Assembly (NCBI RefSeq): GCF_014651935.1
Contig: NZ_BMXV01000008.1
Coordinates: forward strand, 1 to 64,000
Source: Marinobacter zhanjiangensis
Lineage (GTDB): Bacteria; Pseudomonadota; Gammaproteobacteria; Pseudomonadales; Oleiphilaceae
Length of the DNA stretch: 64,000 nucleotides
Direction of reading: 5' to 3'
Shown here: positions 17,648 through 28,198 of the stretch, one piece after another
Layout of the letters: every line of letters starts with the position of its first letter
Position numbering within the stretch: position 1 is the first letter of the stretch
Notes under the pieces: generated by a model
Database searches by the model: none
Told to the model about the DNA's origin: nothing
Seen by the model: only the letters and a program-made list of their open reading frames with translations
Made by a program: the position numbers and the translations under genes

Positions 17648-18100
17648 TCAGGGCAGGAACTGCGCTTTCAGGTCGGCACAGCCCGGCCCGACCACGGGTA
17701 AATCCAGAACCACGGCCTGACTTGTCATGAAAGGAATGCCACGGCGATGACCATCCACGAACAGGGTTGCCAGTGCGCCCACCAGCGGCATGTGGGACAC
17801 GATCATGAGGCGGTTCGCAGAGGATTCCTCCAGAAGGGCATCCAGGCACAGACCGGGGTCATCCTCGGGGGTCAGAAACAGCTTTTCCGTTACCCGGCAA
17901 TTGAGGATCTCGGAGGCAATCGCCGCGGTCTGACGTGCACGGACCAGGGGACTACACCAGATTTCCCGGGGACGCCATGAGGACCTGGCAATCTGCCGAG
18001 CTACCATGGCACTGCCATTGCGGCCAGCCTCGGTCAGCTCCCTTTCCTGATCAACCGTATGCCAGCCCGCCTCACCGTGGCGCATCACCAGCAGATACAT
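17648..18100 (-). CDS. sixA: phosphohistidine phosphatase SixA
   Basis: A 150-residue histidine-phosphatase-fold protein. The catalytic RHG motif is at residues 7-9 (VMRHGEAG); a second arginine lies in SPLVRARQTA and the second catalytic histidine in VSHMPLVG. SixA removes phosphate from histidine of Hpt/PTS-type phosphocarriers. It starts 2 nt after the gpsA stop codon, so the two are co-transcribed, an arrangement seen in pseudomonads and relatives. Confidence 0.9.
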   Translation of the reverse strand: MYLLVMRHGEAGWHTVDQERELTEAGRNGSAMVARQIARSSWRPREIWCSPLVRARQTAAIASEILNCRVTEKLFLTPEDDPGLCLDALLEESSANRLMIVSHMPLVGALATLFVDGHRRGIPFMTSQAVVLDLPVVGPGCADLKAQFLP

Positions 18101-18102
18101 GC

Positions 18103-19188
18103 TCAGCCCTGCCCCGACAGGGTTCTTGGCAGAATGAACTCCACATCGGAATTCTGTACCGCGGTCATCAGACCATTGATGACGGCCCTGATAGACGCGC
18201 CACCATAGAGAATGTCGTAAAGCCCCTTCACCAGTGGCATGTAGATGCCCACGGACTCGGCTTTTTCCTTGACCAGCAACAGCGTATGAATGCCTTCGGC
18301 CACCTGCCCCAGCTCCGCCACGGCGTCGTCCAGCTCTGCTCCCATGCCAACGGCATAGCCAACCCGATAATTCCGGCTCTTGGATGAAGTACAGGTCACC
18401 ACCAGGTCGCCTATACCGGCGAGCCCCATGAATGTCATGGGGTTGGCGCCAAGGCTGACCGCAAAACGACTCATTTCCGCGAGACTGCGGGTAAGCAGCA
18501 TGGCGCGGGCGTTTTCACCCAGATCGAGGGCGGCAGCCATACCGGAGACAATGGCATAGATATTCTTGAGGGCACCAGAGAGTTCCACGCCATAGACATC
18601 AACGTTGGCGTATACCCGGAAATAGTCGCAGCCCAGCAGCTCCTGCACCGTACGCCGCATCTCCGGATCCTTGGCCGCGATCACAGTGGCGGTCAGCTCC
18701 CGGTTGACGATTTCCGCCGCCAGATTGGGCCCGCTGAGTACACCAATACGGGTTCGCGGCACTTCCTCCTGAAGGATCTCGCTCATGAGCTTGAAGCCCT
18801 CACGCTCGATACCCTTGGTGAGGCTGACCACGATCTGCCCGTCGGTGAAATCGCTGGCGTGGGTCCGGATAACCTCGCGGAATGCCTTGCTGGGAATGGC
18901 GACAAACACCGCTTCCGCATCGGCCACCGCGCTGGCAAAACTGGTGGTCGGGTGGAGGTCGCCCTCGATCTCGACACCCGGCATATAGCGGCTGTTGGTG
19001 CGCTGTTCAATCAGTTCGAGGACCTGGTCCTGGTTCCGCATCCAGAAGTGGACGGTGTGGCCCTTTTCCGCCAGCACCTTGGCCATGGCGGTACCAAAAC
19101 TGCCACCGCCGAGGACGGCAACCGAGCGCTTGCCTTCTGATGATGCCGGGGGAGATTGCCCGTCGCCGGGCCGCGTGTTTTCAGACAT
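18103..19188 (-). CDS. gpsA: glycerol-3-phosphate dehydrogenase [NAD(P)+]
   Basis: A 361-residue enzyme that makes sn-glycerol 3-phosphate for phospholipid synthesis. The nucleotide motif is VLGGGSFGTAMAKVLAEKGH (about residues 25-44). Family motifs VSLTKGIE, VLSGPNLAAEI, GALKNIYAI and MTFMGLAGIGDLVVTC are all present. The first 22 residues (TRPGDGQSPPASSEGKRS) are a hydrophilic extension ahead of the usual start. Upstream of sixA and downstream of the hsbA-like gene. Confidence 0.95.
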   Translation of the reverse strand: MSENTRPGDGQSPPASSEGKRSVAVLGGGSFGTAMAKVLAEKGHTVHFWMRNQDQVLELIEQRTNSRYMPGVEIEGDLHPTTSFASAVADAEAVFVAIPSKAFREVIRTHASDFTDGQIVVSLTKGIEREGFKLMSEILQEEVPRTRIGVLSGPNLAAEIVNRELTATVIAAKDPEMRRTVQELLGCDYFRVYANVDVYGVELSGALKNIYAIVSGMAAALDLGENARAMLLTRSLAEMSRFAVSLGANPMTFMGLAGIGDLVVTCTSSKSRNYRVGYAVGMGAELDDAVAELGQVAEGIHTLLLVKEKAESVGIYMPLVKGLYDILYGGASIRAVINGLMTAVQNSDVEFILPRTLSGQG

Positions 19189-19251
19189 AGAGCTTCCGTT
19201 TCGGCCCTTGGTGACTGTGTGGGGCGTTGTCGTTTTTTCCAGCCCGTGGAC

Positions 19252-19743
19252 TCAGCCCGTGTCCTCGCACTCCAGGGCGCGCACCAGGTTGTGGAATTCG
19301 TCCCGGTTGCGGCTGTTCAGGCCCATCAGCACCCGGTGGGCGTCCAGTACCTTGTCCCGCACTTCTTTTTCGCTGGCACGGAGAACGGGGATTTCCTCAA
19401 GTTCTTCGATGCGGGAGGCAGGCTCCCGCAGGATAATGAATATCCGGTCGAACCCCATGGACGTAATAATGCGGGTAATATCCGGATTGGTGGAAATCAG
19501 CGTCGGCAGAAATTGACTCTTTTTCTTGGCCGCCATGGCGATCTTGGCCAGTAACCCGAGCGTTGTGCTGTCAATGACCTCGGTTTCCGTCAAATCGATT
19601 ACCACGGTCTTGAACGCCGGATCAGAGGTAATGGATTCCACCAGATTGTCCAGCGTCGAGCACAGGTTAAGCCGGATTTCTCCGATGAATTTGAGGACGT
19701 AAATCCCCTGCTTCTCAGCCTGCAGAATCTTGTAGCCAGCCAT
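19252..19743 (-). CDS. hsbA: STAS-domain anti-sigma factor antagonist, HsbA-like
   Basis: A 163-residue protein with an N-terminal STAS domain (about 1-105): FKTVVIDLTETEVIDSTTLGLL contains the DS(T)T motif whose serine is phosphorylated in this family. A C-terminal extension of about 55 residues is helical. Pairing with an upstream receiver-PP2C protein matches HsbA/HsbR of Pseudomonas aeruginosa, which controls the switch between swimming, swarming and biofilm through partner FlgM or HsbD. The assignment rests on architecture and order. Confidence 0.75.
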   Translation of the reverse strand: MAGYKILQAEKQGIYVLKFIGEIRLNLCSTLDNLVESITSDPAFKTVVIDLTETEVIDSTTLGLLAKIAMAAKKKSQFLPTLISTNPDITRIITSMGFDRIFIILREPASRIEELEEIPVLRASEKEVRDKVLDAHRVLMGLNSRNRDEFHNLVRALECEDTG

Positions 19744-19794
19744 GTCTTCTACTGCCAGTCGTTCGACAAAACGGAAACGCCTGATGAGCCCTGC

Positions 19795-21039
19795 TCACCC
19801 GGCACCCGCCGGCTTCTTCCCGGCATCAGTGACAGATACGCCCTGAAGATCGCTATCGGTCACTGTCACATCAGTTACCGACACCAACGCGATATCGTCT
19901 GGCAGCTCTGCTTTCTCGTCAAGGTGCAGAGCCTCACTCAGCGATGCGATAGTGTGACGGCCTCCCGATACGAGTTCAAGTAGTTGCTGTTCCTTTTTAT
20001 CCAGGTTCGCCGCGTCCAGCACCTCGAGCAGGCCGTCGGAGAACAGGAACAGGTGAAAAGGTGCCGGAAGGGACAGTTCATACTCTTCCCACTCCGGCTC
20101 CTCGAACAGCCCGACCGGCAGGCCGGTGCCTTCCAGGAACCGTGTTTCACCACCCTCGACCGAAATCATCGGCATCGGAAAATGTGCCCCCACAGCGTAA
20201 CGCAGGGTTCTGGCGGAGGATGAGATGATGCCCACAAATACGGTGACATGTTTGCCAAGGCCGGTGTCGAGCAGTTCCGAGTTGATCCGTTGCAGGAACC
20301 GCTCCGGGTAGAGAATGTCGTCAGACGAACCCCGGCGCAGATTGCGCTGAAGCCGGTTGGTCAGGTTCTTCAGCAGCACCGTTACAAAGGCGGAACTCGC
20401 GCCATGGCCCGACACATCGGCGATGTAAATCAGTGTCTCATCGTCGGAAATGCGGAAATAGTCCAGAAAATCACCGCTCAGGTACAGTGACGGTTTGATC
20501 ATGTGGTCAAGGGCCAGGCCATTCAGCATGACGTTGTGGTCCGGCAGCATCTTCATCTGCACCTTGCGCCCCGCCCGCTGGTCGGCCCTCAGTTCGGAGA
20601 TACCCTCGCGCAGGTCGGTGTTTGCCTCTTCCAGCTCCTGGCGGTACAGGCGATTGAGCCTGTGTACCCGCACCCGGTCAAACAGGCGCCCCAGCACGTC
20701 TTCAATCGCCGACTTGTCGGTGACCGGCTTGAGAACAAAATCCACGGCGCCAGCGCGCAGGGCTTCAATAACCTCGGAGGCTGTGGTGACATGGGAAAAG
20801 GCGATCAGGGGCAGAAAGTCACCGTCATGGGCCAGGCCGGCGGTGAGTTCGTTGATGGTTTTCGGTGGCAGGTCGGCAAAAATAACGTCCGGTGGACGGT
20901 CATCGAAAAGCTTGCGGGCTTCGGTAATACTTCCGTAACCATGCACATAAAAGCCACGTGAGACCAGGTAGCGATCAAGATCCGCTCGCGCAGCTTCATC
21001 CGGATCGATAATAAGTATGCGCTCGGTGCGCGCTGTCAT
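19795..21039 (-). CDS. hsbR: response regulator with PP2C/SpoIIE phosphatase domain, HsbR-like
   Basis: A 414-residue protein. The receiver (about 7-125) has the acidic pair IIDPDE, a phospho-acceptor Asp in PDVIFADLPP and the conserved Lys in FVLKPV. A helical linker follows, then a PP2C-type Ser/Thr phosphatase (about 190-390) with SGDFLDYF, YIADVSGHGASSAF and LFSDGLLE metal-binding motifs. It probably dephosphorylates the STAS protein encoded 51 bp downstream. I prefer the ATG at 21039 (AAGG upstream) to an in-frame ATG at 21093. The C-terminus carries a short VTDVTVTDSDLQGVSVTD near-repeat. Confidence 0.8.
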   Translation of the reverse strand: MTARTERILIIDPDEAARADLDRYLVSRGFYVHGYGSITEARKLFDDRPPDVIFADLPPKTINELTAGLAHDGDFLPLIAFSHVTTASEVIEALRAGAVDFVLKPVTDKSAIEDVLGRLFDRVRVHRLNRLYRQELEEANTDLREGISELRADQRAGRKVQMKMLPDHNVMLNGLALDHMIKPSLYLSGDFLDYFRISDDETLIYIADVSGHGASSAFVTVLLKNLTNRLQRNLRRGSSDDILYPERFLQRINSELLDTGLGKHVTVFVGIISSSARTLRYAVGAHFPMPMISVEGGETRFLEGTGLPVGLFEEPEWEEYELSLPAPFHLFLFSDGLLEVLDAANLDKKEQQLLELVSGGRHTIASLSEALHLDEKAELPDDIALVSVTDVTVTDSDLQGVSVTDAGKKPAGAG

Positions 21040-21171
21040 GCTTCGGCCTTTATGTTTTGGTTGTGCCCTGTTCACCGTTTTTTTCATATTCAACCACGGT
21101 TTATACCGGGTATTCTGGCACGGTGCTGTGATATAACAAGTACCATATTGTTTTCCCGGCGAGGTTTAATC

Positions 21172-22650
21172 ATGCGCAAGGCGGTCAATGATCTTCTCGG
21201 TGCCTATGACAAGATCATCATGGATCCGGTTCACGGGGGCATCCCACTCTATCGTCACGAAATACGGGTTATCGACCACCCCCTGTTCCAGCGCCTGCGC
21301 AATATCTGCCAGAACGACATTCTGAGCCTGGTATTTCCCGGCGCGACCCACTCCCGGTTTCTGCACAGCGTCGGCGTGATGCACGTGGGCGGGCGGATGT
21401 TTCGCGCAATGATCGACGCCTACCTGCGCGAGCGACAGCTGAGCGAACAGGTGGACCTGACCCTGAGCCAGCTGGATGCCATCGACTATCTGGCCAAGAC
21501 CATACGACTGGGCTGCCTGCTTCACGACAGCGGCCACTCCAGCTTCTCCCACCAGTTCACCCAGGCCCGGCGCATCCACGACCTGATGGCCCAGCCGGGC
21601 CGCTTCGAGCAACTCTGGGAAGGCGCTGACTTTCACCGTTATTTCAAGGAAATACCGCCGGAACTTGAGCACGAACATTACTCCGTCCGGGTTGCCCACG
21701 ATATTCTCTCCAGCATCGACCTGGAGCAGGCCGGCCTCTACCCGGAAGATGTCATGGGGATCATGGAGACCACCCAGGTGTCGCCAAGCGAGGCCTTCTG
21801 CCGCCATGCCCATACCTTCTGGGAATTCATCGCCGGCGGTGACTCGGATGCCGGCCGCCTGCGCAATGCCGATATCCCGAGGCTGGTGATGGACATGCTG
21901 TCATCCATTGTATCCGGCGAAATTGATGCCGATCGTGCGGATTACATGCTGCGGGACGGCTTCCATTCATCGGTAACCATCGGCGGTTTCAATCTTGACC
22001 ACCTACTGAGCAACCTGCGCTTCGGCTGGGACACCCGCACCCCCTGGCTGGGGCTGGCCATTACCCACAAGGGACTGGGAGCATTGGAGGATTTCGTTTA
22101 CAGTCGCCACCAGATGTACCGCAAGGTCTATGCCCACAAGACCGCTCTCGGCTTTGACTGGCTGCTGAGGGAAGCGATCAACGAAGCCCTGGAAGACCCC
22201 GAGATTTTCGACTGGGTAAATACCTGTCTCAGTGATATCGGGTACTTCGCCGATCTGACGGACAGCTTCTTCTGGGAGGCCTTCCGCCGTATTGCCAGAA
22301 GACGTCCCGACAGCTATTCCCGCTGCATTGTGGACCGGGTCAAGCTGCGCCATCTGGACACCCGGGAGAACCTGAACCCGGACGAACTGGGCGCGCACCG
22401 CCACTGGTTGGCCCGGGAACTGTCCCTGCCCCCGGGGGATGTGGTTACCTGCACCATGCGGGCGAAGTTTTCACGCATCGGCGAAAGTTTTGACGGTATT
22501 CAGGTTCTGGTGAGGGACCCCATAACCCGCAGTCGCCGGCTACAGCGCATCAGCGATGTCAGCGCCTTCTTCAGCAAGTTCGCCGACGGTACCATCACTC
22601 ACTTTTACCTGCGGCCCAGGGAAATTACCGGGCAGTCAGCTCGGCACTGA
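21172..22650 (+). CDS. HD-domain phosphohydrolase (SAMHD1/dGTPase-like)
   Basis: A 492-residue protein. The HD metal site is clear: THSRFLHSVGVMHV (first His), GCLLHDSGHSSFSHQF (HD pair) and a later ISGEIDADRADYMLRD-type segment with the closing Asp. DPVHGGIPLYRHEIRVIDHPLFQRLRNICQ at the N-terminus is the YdhJ/SAMHD1-like start. The expected activity is on deoxynucleoside triphosphates or a related nucleotide. The ATG at 21172 has GAGGT 6 nt upstream. Its 3' end overlaps the convergent flavoprotein gene by 26 bp. Confidence 0.85.
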   Translation: MRKAVNDLLGAYDKIIMDPVHGGIPLYRHEIRVIDHPLFQRLRNICQNDILSLVFPGATHSRFLHSVGVMHVGGRMFRAMIDAYLRERQLSEQVDLTLSQLDAIDYLAKTIRLGCLLHDSGHSSFSHQFTQARRIHDLMAQPGRFEQLWEGADFHRYFKEIPPELEHEHYSVRVAHDILSSIDLEQAGLYPEDVMGIMETTQVSPSEAFCRHAHTFWEFIAGGDSDAGRLRNADIPRLVMDMLSSIVSGEIDADRADYMLRDGFHSSVTIGGFNLDHLLSNLRFGWDTRTPWLGLAITHKGLGALEDFVYSRHQMYRKVYAHKTALGFDWLLREAINEALEDPEIFDWVNTCLSDIGYFADLTDSFFWEAFRRIARRRPDSYSRCIVDRVKLRHLDTRENLNPDELGAHRHWLARELSLPPGDVVTCTMRAKFSRIGESFDGIQVLVRDPITRSRRLQRISDVSAFFSKFADGTITHFYLRPREITGQSARH

Positions 22651-23683
22651 TCAGGCCGTCCGACTCCAGACGACGAATCAGCCCGTTGGCGCTGTTGAAA
22701 GCGCCTTCCACGCGCCCGCCGTCGAGCCAGTCGCCCGCCAGGGCGATGTTCCGGTCGCCAAACCAGAGGTGGCCGGGCGCTGTTCTCGCCCGCGGCTTGG
22801 CATAAAGCCAGCGGTGAACCAGAAAGTCATCCGGTTGCCCGGTAGCGCCAGTGCAGCGCAGGAACTCCTCCAGTAACTGGTCCCGGACTTGCCGAGGGTC
22901 CAGTTCGGTATTGGCATCGGACCAGTCCGGGTCACCGTGAAGCACCCACCATTCACCCTCGTCCGTACGCCCGGGCTTGCTGGAGTTGTTGGCGGCCCAG
23001 CTCAGCAAGGCGCTGCGGGGCATCAAGCCTTCAACGTCGGCGCCGGCGCCCCGGGGAAAATGAACCACGACCGTCCAGCATGCCTGCATGCGACTGATCC
23101 GGATGTTGAGGTCATCCGCCACGTCCGACAGCCCGCTGTCTGTCAGCAGGTCAACGGTCTGAGCCGGTGGCGGTGTCAGCACCACGGCGTCATAATCACC
23201 ATGGACGCCACCATCAGTATCGGTCAGTTGCCAGAGTTCCCGCTCATCCCGTTGCAGACTGGCAACGCGGACACCCGCACGCAGGTCCAGCCCCTGAGAT
23301 ATCGCCCGGGTGATTGCGGACATCCGAGGAACACCCACGTACCGCTGTGCCGGGCGCATGTCCTGCCAGATGCCCTGGTCGTTCTGGTAGCGGAAACGCC
23401 CCTGCCACTCCCCCCAGCTGGCCTCACCGGCGTACTGTTCAAGAAACTGGCGGAAAGCAGGATTGCGAATAGTAAAGTACTGGGCACCGATATCCGCCGA
23501 GCCGCTGGCCGGGTCCGGCAGTCGCTTGGCGGCCATGCGACCACCGGGGCCGCGGCTCTTTTCGAACAGCGTCGCCTCCAAGCCCAGGGCAAGCAACTCC
23601 CTGGCGGCCACCAGACCCGCAAGACCTGAACCAACAATCGCCACCCGACGTAAAGGTGTCTGAACATTCTGACAATCAATCAT
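22625..23683 (-). CDS. renalase-like FAD-dependent oxidoreductase
   Basis: A 352-residue flavoprotein with an N-terminal dinucleotide motif VAIVGSGLAGLVAARELLALG (about 14-34), GPGGRMAAKR and the C-terminal NIALAGDWLDGGRVEGAFNSANGL FAD motif. This is the COG3380/renalase-like amine-oxidase family; bacterial members oxidise unusual dihydropyridine NAD(P)H isomers, but the substrate here is not proven. It lies convergent with the HD gene and divergent from the desaturase. Confidence 0.8.
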   Translation of the reverse strand: MIDCQNVQTPLRRVAIVGSGLAGLVAARELLALGLEATLFEKSRGPGGRMAAKRLPDPASGSADIGAQYFTIRNPAFRQFLEQYAGEASWGEWQGRFRYQNDQGIWQDMRPAQRYVGVPRMSAITRAISQGLDLRAGVRVASLQRDERELWQLTDTDGGVHGDYDAVVLTPPPAQTVDLLTDSGLSDVADDLNIRISRMQACWTVVVHFPRGAGADVEGLMPRSALLSWAANNSSKPGRTDEGEWWVLHGDPDWSDANTELDPRQVRDQLLEEFLRCTGATGQPDDFLVHRWLYAKPRARTAPGHLWFGDRNIALAGDWLDGGRVEGAFNSANGLIRRLESDGLISAELTAR

Positions 23684-23780
23684 GATTTATTGTGCATCCG
23701 AAACATTGGTTACCAGCGTACCTTTTGGCGCAGCCATCGCTGCCTGACAATTCAATACCACTGAACAGGGTTGTATCTGC

Positions 23781-24730
<950 letters not shown>

Positions 24731-24734
<4 letters not shown>

Positions 24735-25207
24735 GGACGCAGCCCACATCCGCCAGCACTACCGATATTCGCGGACACGAGCCTGTCGCGGCAACCGTAG
24801 AGCGCTTTCAGCGGCTGTTCAACACCCTGTGCTCCGGCCATGTTACCGGCCTGGAGGATGTCTACAGTGCGGGCGTCCGTTTCGCCGATCCGTTTGGTGA
24901 CGTCGAAGGTCTGGACCAGCTCCAGCACTACTTCGACAAGGTCTACACCAACGTCACAGCCTGCCGTTTCCAGTTCGGGGATGTCTTGATCAGTGACAAT
25001 AATGCGTGCGTCGAGTGGATCATGCACCTGAAACACCCCAAATTGCGCCGGGGCCGGGAACTCACTGTCCGTGGCATCAGCCGGCTGACGGTCTCGGAGG
25101 GACGGGTAAGCTATCACCGGGACTATTTCGACGCCGGCGAGATGCTGTATGAGAATCTGCCGGTGCTTGGCTCCGCCATCCGATGGGTAAGGAATTTCGC
25201 CTCATGA
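24731..25207 (+). CDS. SnoaL/NTF2-like protein
   Basis: A 158-residue protein with the cone-shaped NTF2-like pattern: RFQRLFNTLCSGHVTGLEDVYSAGVRFADPFGDVEGLDQLQHYFDKVY, then CVEWIMHLKHPK and SEGRVSYHRDYFDAGEMLYENLPVLG. Members in this neighbourhood accompany stress-lipid genes in many proteobacteria; the exact role is unknown. It is joined by ATGA overlaps on both sides. Confidence 0.8.
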
Positions 25208-26001
25208 GCCATTTTCTCGACCAGCCATCGACAATCTGGCTGACCGGCGCCACCTCGGGCATCGGGGAATGCCTGGCGTACCAGCTGATTGGTGACGGTC
25301 ACTCCCTGGTGGTTACCGGTCGCCGCCAGCAAGCCCTGGACGAGCTGGTCCAGCGGGCACCGGAACGTGTCACGGCCGCCGCGGCGGATACCACGGATAC
25401 CGACCAGGTCAGGCACGCCGCATCCGCCCTTGACGAGGTTGATCCGGTGGATGTGGCCATCCTCAACGCTGGCACCTGCGAATACCTGGATATCCGGCAG
25501 TTCGACAGTGAACTGATTGGCCGCAATATCGACACCAATGTGATGGGAACCGTTCGCTGTATCGAACAGGCCCTGCCGCGGCTGAGACGCACCCGTCGTC
25601 TGGGGAAACCGGCGGCGCTGGTGATTGTGGGCTCCTCGGCCTGGTGGTTTCCGTTTACCCGGGCGGAGGGTTACGGGGCGTCGAAGGCCGCGCTGGCCTA
25701 TCTGGCCCAGTCCCTGCGGGCGGACCTGGCCCGCGAGGGTATCGAGGTATTCCTGGTGTCACCCGGTTTCGTGAAAACCCCGCTGACCGACCAGAACGAC
25801 TTCCCCATGCCCTTCCTGATCCAACCGGAGGATGCCGCAAACCGCATCATAAAGGGCCTTAAAAAAGGCCGTCATAATATTGAATTTCCTAAACGTTTCA
25901 CCTGGACCATACGACTGCTTGGTAACCTGCCCCAGGGGTTGATCGACCGTATGGCCGCCCGTATGGCCCGCGAGTCTTCCGAGGAAAACCGATCAACATG
26001 A
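25204..26001 (+). CDS. short-chain dehydrogenase/reductase
   Basis: A 265-residue SDR. The cofactor motif is LTGATSGIGE (about 14-23), NAG appears in AILNAGTCEYLD (about 90), and the catalytic Ser and YxxxK are in VGSSAWWFPFTRAEGYGASKAAL. The ATG at 25204 overlaps the preceding stop as ATGA and has AAGGA 9 nt upstream; an ATG 21 nt earlier is less likely. Coupled by ATGA to the next gene. Confidence 0.9.
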   Translation: MSHFLDQPSTIWLTGATSGIGECLAYQLIGDGHSLVVTGRRQQALDELVQRAPERVTAAAADTTDTDQVRHAASALDEVDPVDVAILNAGTCEYLDIRQFDSELIGRNIDTNVMGTVRCIEQALPRLRRTRRLGKPAALVIVGSSAWWFPFTRAEGYGASKAALAYLAQSLRADLAREGIEVFLVSPGFVKTPLTDQNDFPMPFLIQPEDAANRIIKGLKKGRHNIEFPKRFTWTIRLLGNLPQGLIDRMAARMARESSEENRST

Positions 26002-27263
26002 GCACAACGCCCCAACGCATTGCCGTCGTCGGCGCCGGCGTCTCCGGCCTGACCGCCGCCTGGTTGCTGTCGGAACATCATGATGTCCAGCTGTTCGAAG
26101 CCGGCAACTATGCCGGCGGCCATACCAATACCCGCATGGTCGAGGCCGGCGGACAGCAGTGGCCGGTGAATACCGGCTTCATCGTGTTCAACGACTGGAC
26201 CTACCCAGGCTTTATCCGCCTGATGGACCGGCTGGGAGTGCCCTTTGAAGCCAGTGACATGAGCTTCAGTGTTGACGCACCTGCCAACGGGCTTCAGTAC
26301 AACGGTACCAGCCTCAATACCCTGTTTGCGCAACGCAGGAACCTGGTCAACCCGACATTCCTGAAGATGGTCCGCGAGATTCTGCGATTCAACCGCCAGA
26401 CCCGCAGTGACCTTGAGGCCCGGCTGCTGGACGACTCGGAAACCCTGGGCCAGTACCTGGACCGCCACAAGTTCTCCCGCTATTTCCGCAACCACTATAT
26501 CGTGCCCATGGGCGCCGCCATCTGGTCAGCACCGGAGATGGTGCTGTCGCAGTTCCCGATTCGTTTCTTCCTGCAGTTCTTCAACAACCACGGCATGCTG
26601 TCGGTGGACGATCGCCCTCAGTGGCGGGTAATTACCGGCGGCTCGGCCCGGTATGTCGAGCGCATGATGGCGCGCCTTGGCGACCGCACCCACCTGGACA
26701 GCCCGGTGGAACGGGTGACCCGGCAGGCGGATGGCGTCACCGTCAGGGTGAACGGTGAGAATCTGCCATTCGATCAGGTGATTCTGGCCTGCCACAGCGA
26801 CCAGGCCCTGGCGATGCTGGGCGACGCCACCGATGACGAGACCGACATCCTGTCCGCCATCCCCTATCAGAACAATGACGTGGTGCTGCACACGGACAGC
26901 TCGGTGTTGCCGTCAAACCGACGGGCATGGGCGGCCTGGAACTACTACCTCCCGCGGCAGCCAGACCAGCCGGTATCGGTGACCTATAACATGAACATCC
27001 TGCAGAACTTCCATACCGCTCCAGAAACCTTCTGCGTCACCCTGAACCGTAGCCAGGACATTGATGAAAGCCGCGTGATTGAACGCTATACCTACGCCCA
27101 TCCGGTGTTTTCCCTTGCCGCGGTGGCTGCCCAGGATCGCTACCATGATGTGGGTAACCATAACCGCACCCACTTTTGCGGCGCCTACTGGTTCAACGGT
27201 TTCCATGAGGACGGCGTGCAAAGTGCCCTGAGGGTGGCGGATGCTTTCGGGGTATCGCTGTGA
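25998..27263 (+). CDS. FAD-dependent amine oxidase-like protein (COG2907)
   Basis: A 421-residue flavoprotein: IAVVGAGVSGLTAAWLLSEHHDVQLFEA at the N-terminus, AGGHTNTRMV and a C-terminal THFCGAYWFNGFHEDGVQSAL FAD motif. In alphaproteobacteria a related flavoprotein, UfaO, has been tied to fatty acid modification linked to cfa-like genes. Here it lies between an SDR and DUF1365/Cfa genes, so a role in modifying membrane acyl chains is likely by context. Confidence 0.85.
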   Translation: MSTTPQRIAVVGAGVSGLTAAWLLSEHHDVQLFEAGNYAGGHTNTRMVEAGGQQWPVNTGFIVFNDWTYPGFIRLMDRLGVPFEASDMSFSVDAPANGLQYNGTSLNTLFAQRRNLVNPTFLKMVREILRFNRQTRSDLEARLLDDSETLGQYLDRHKFSRYFRNHYIVPMGAAIWSAPEMVLSQFPIRFFLQFFNNHGMLSVDDRPQWRVITGGSARYVERMMARLGDRTHLDSPVERVTRQADGVTVRVNGENLPFDQVILACHSDQALAMLGDATDDETDILSAIPYQNNDVVLHTDSSVLPSNRRAWAAWNYYLPRQPDQPVSVTYNMNILQNFHTAPETFCVTLNRSQDIDESRVIERYTYAHPVFSLAAVAAQDRYHDVGNHNRTHFCGAYWFNGFHEDGVQSALRVADAFGVSL

Positions 27264-28198
27264 GTGAGTCCGCCGTGCGCTCCAGCAGCTGGCTCAGCGG
27301 CACGGTTCGCCATCGCCGTCATTCGCCGGTGAACCACGAGTTCAGTTACCGCACTGGCATGCTGGCGCTTGATCTGGACGAATGGAATCACTTCGGGGAG
27401 GTCAGCCCGCTGGTGTCGGTCGGTCACTTCAACTGGCTGTCGCTGCACCGCCGGGACTACCTGGACCCCACCGTGCCGGACCTGCGCCAGGCGGTGGCCG
27501 ACCGGGTCGAAACCGCGACCGGCTGGCGGCCGGATGGTCCGGTCGAGCTGATCACCCATCCGAGGCACTTCGGGTATGTGTTCAACCCGGTCAGCTTCTA
27601 CTTCTGTTACCGCGCCGGCGAGCGGCCCTCGGAAGGTGCGGTACCCGCCGTCATTCTCGCCCAGATCACCAACACACCCTGGCATGAGCGCCATCTTTAC
27701 TGCCTTCATGTCGGCGACGATGTCATCGCCACCCGCCAGGGCTGGCAAACCGTCAAGGCAGGGTTCACCAAACGGTTCCACGTATCGCCGTTCAACCCCA
27801 TGAACCAGAGCTATCAGTGGACCTTCAGTTTCCGTGGGCCCGAACTGCGCATCCACATGAACGTAAACCGCCCGGCCACCGATGAACAGGCCGCCGGCCG
27901 GGTTTTCGATGCCACCCTGGTGGTCCGGCGCACCCCGGTAACACGTAAGACTATTCACAGCAGCCTGCGGGCGTTTCCGGTGGAATCCTTCAAGGTAGTT
28001 GCCGGCATCTACTGGCATGCCCTCAGGCTCAGGCTCAAAGGCGTACCGTTTCACAGCCACCCGGACAAGCTGCCCCACGACCACCCCCAGCGGGGACTGG
28101 GCCGCGAGGACCGGGGCATGGAACCGGTAACGCCCGATGAATCCGAACACCTGTCGGCGGGTACAACCCCCACGAGGATCAGTTCATGGAGAACATAG
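27260..28198 (+). CDS. DUF1365 family protein
   Basis: A 312-residue protein with the DUF1365 features: SGTVRHRRHSPVNHEFSYRTGM at the start, THPRHFGYVFNPVSFYFCYR in the middle and KRFHVSPFNPMNQSYQWTF. The function is unknown, but the family co-occurs almost always with the COG2907 flavoprotein and a Cfa-like methyltransferase. The GTG start overlaps the previous stop (GTGA) and the 3' end overlaps cfa by 13 nt. Confidence 0.88.
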   Translation: MSESAVRSSSWLSGTVRHRRHSPVNHEFSYRTGMLALDLDEWNHFGEVSPLVSVGHFNWLSLHRRDYLDPTVPDLRQAVADRVETATGWRPDGPVELITHPRHFGYVFNPVSFYFCYRAGERPSEGAVPAVILAQITNTPWHERHLYCLHVGDDVIATRQGWQTVKAGFTKRFHVSPFNPMNQSYQWTFSFRGPELRIHMNVNRPATDEQAAGRVFDATLVVRRTPVTRKTIHSSLRAFPVESFKVVAGIYWHALRLRLKGVPFHSHPDKLPHDHPQRGLGREDRGMEPVTPDESEHLSAGTTPTRISSWRT

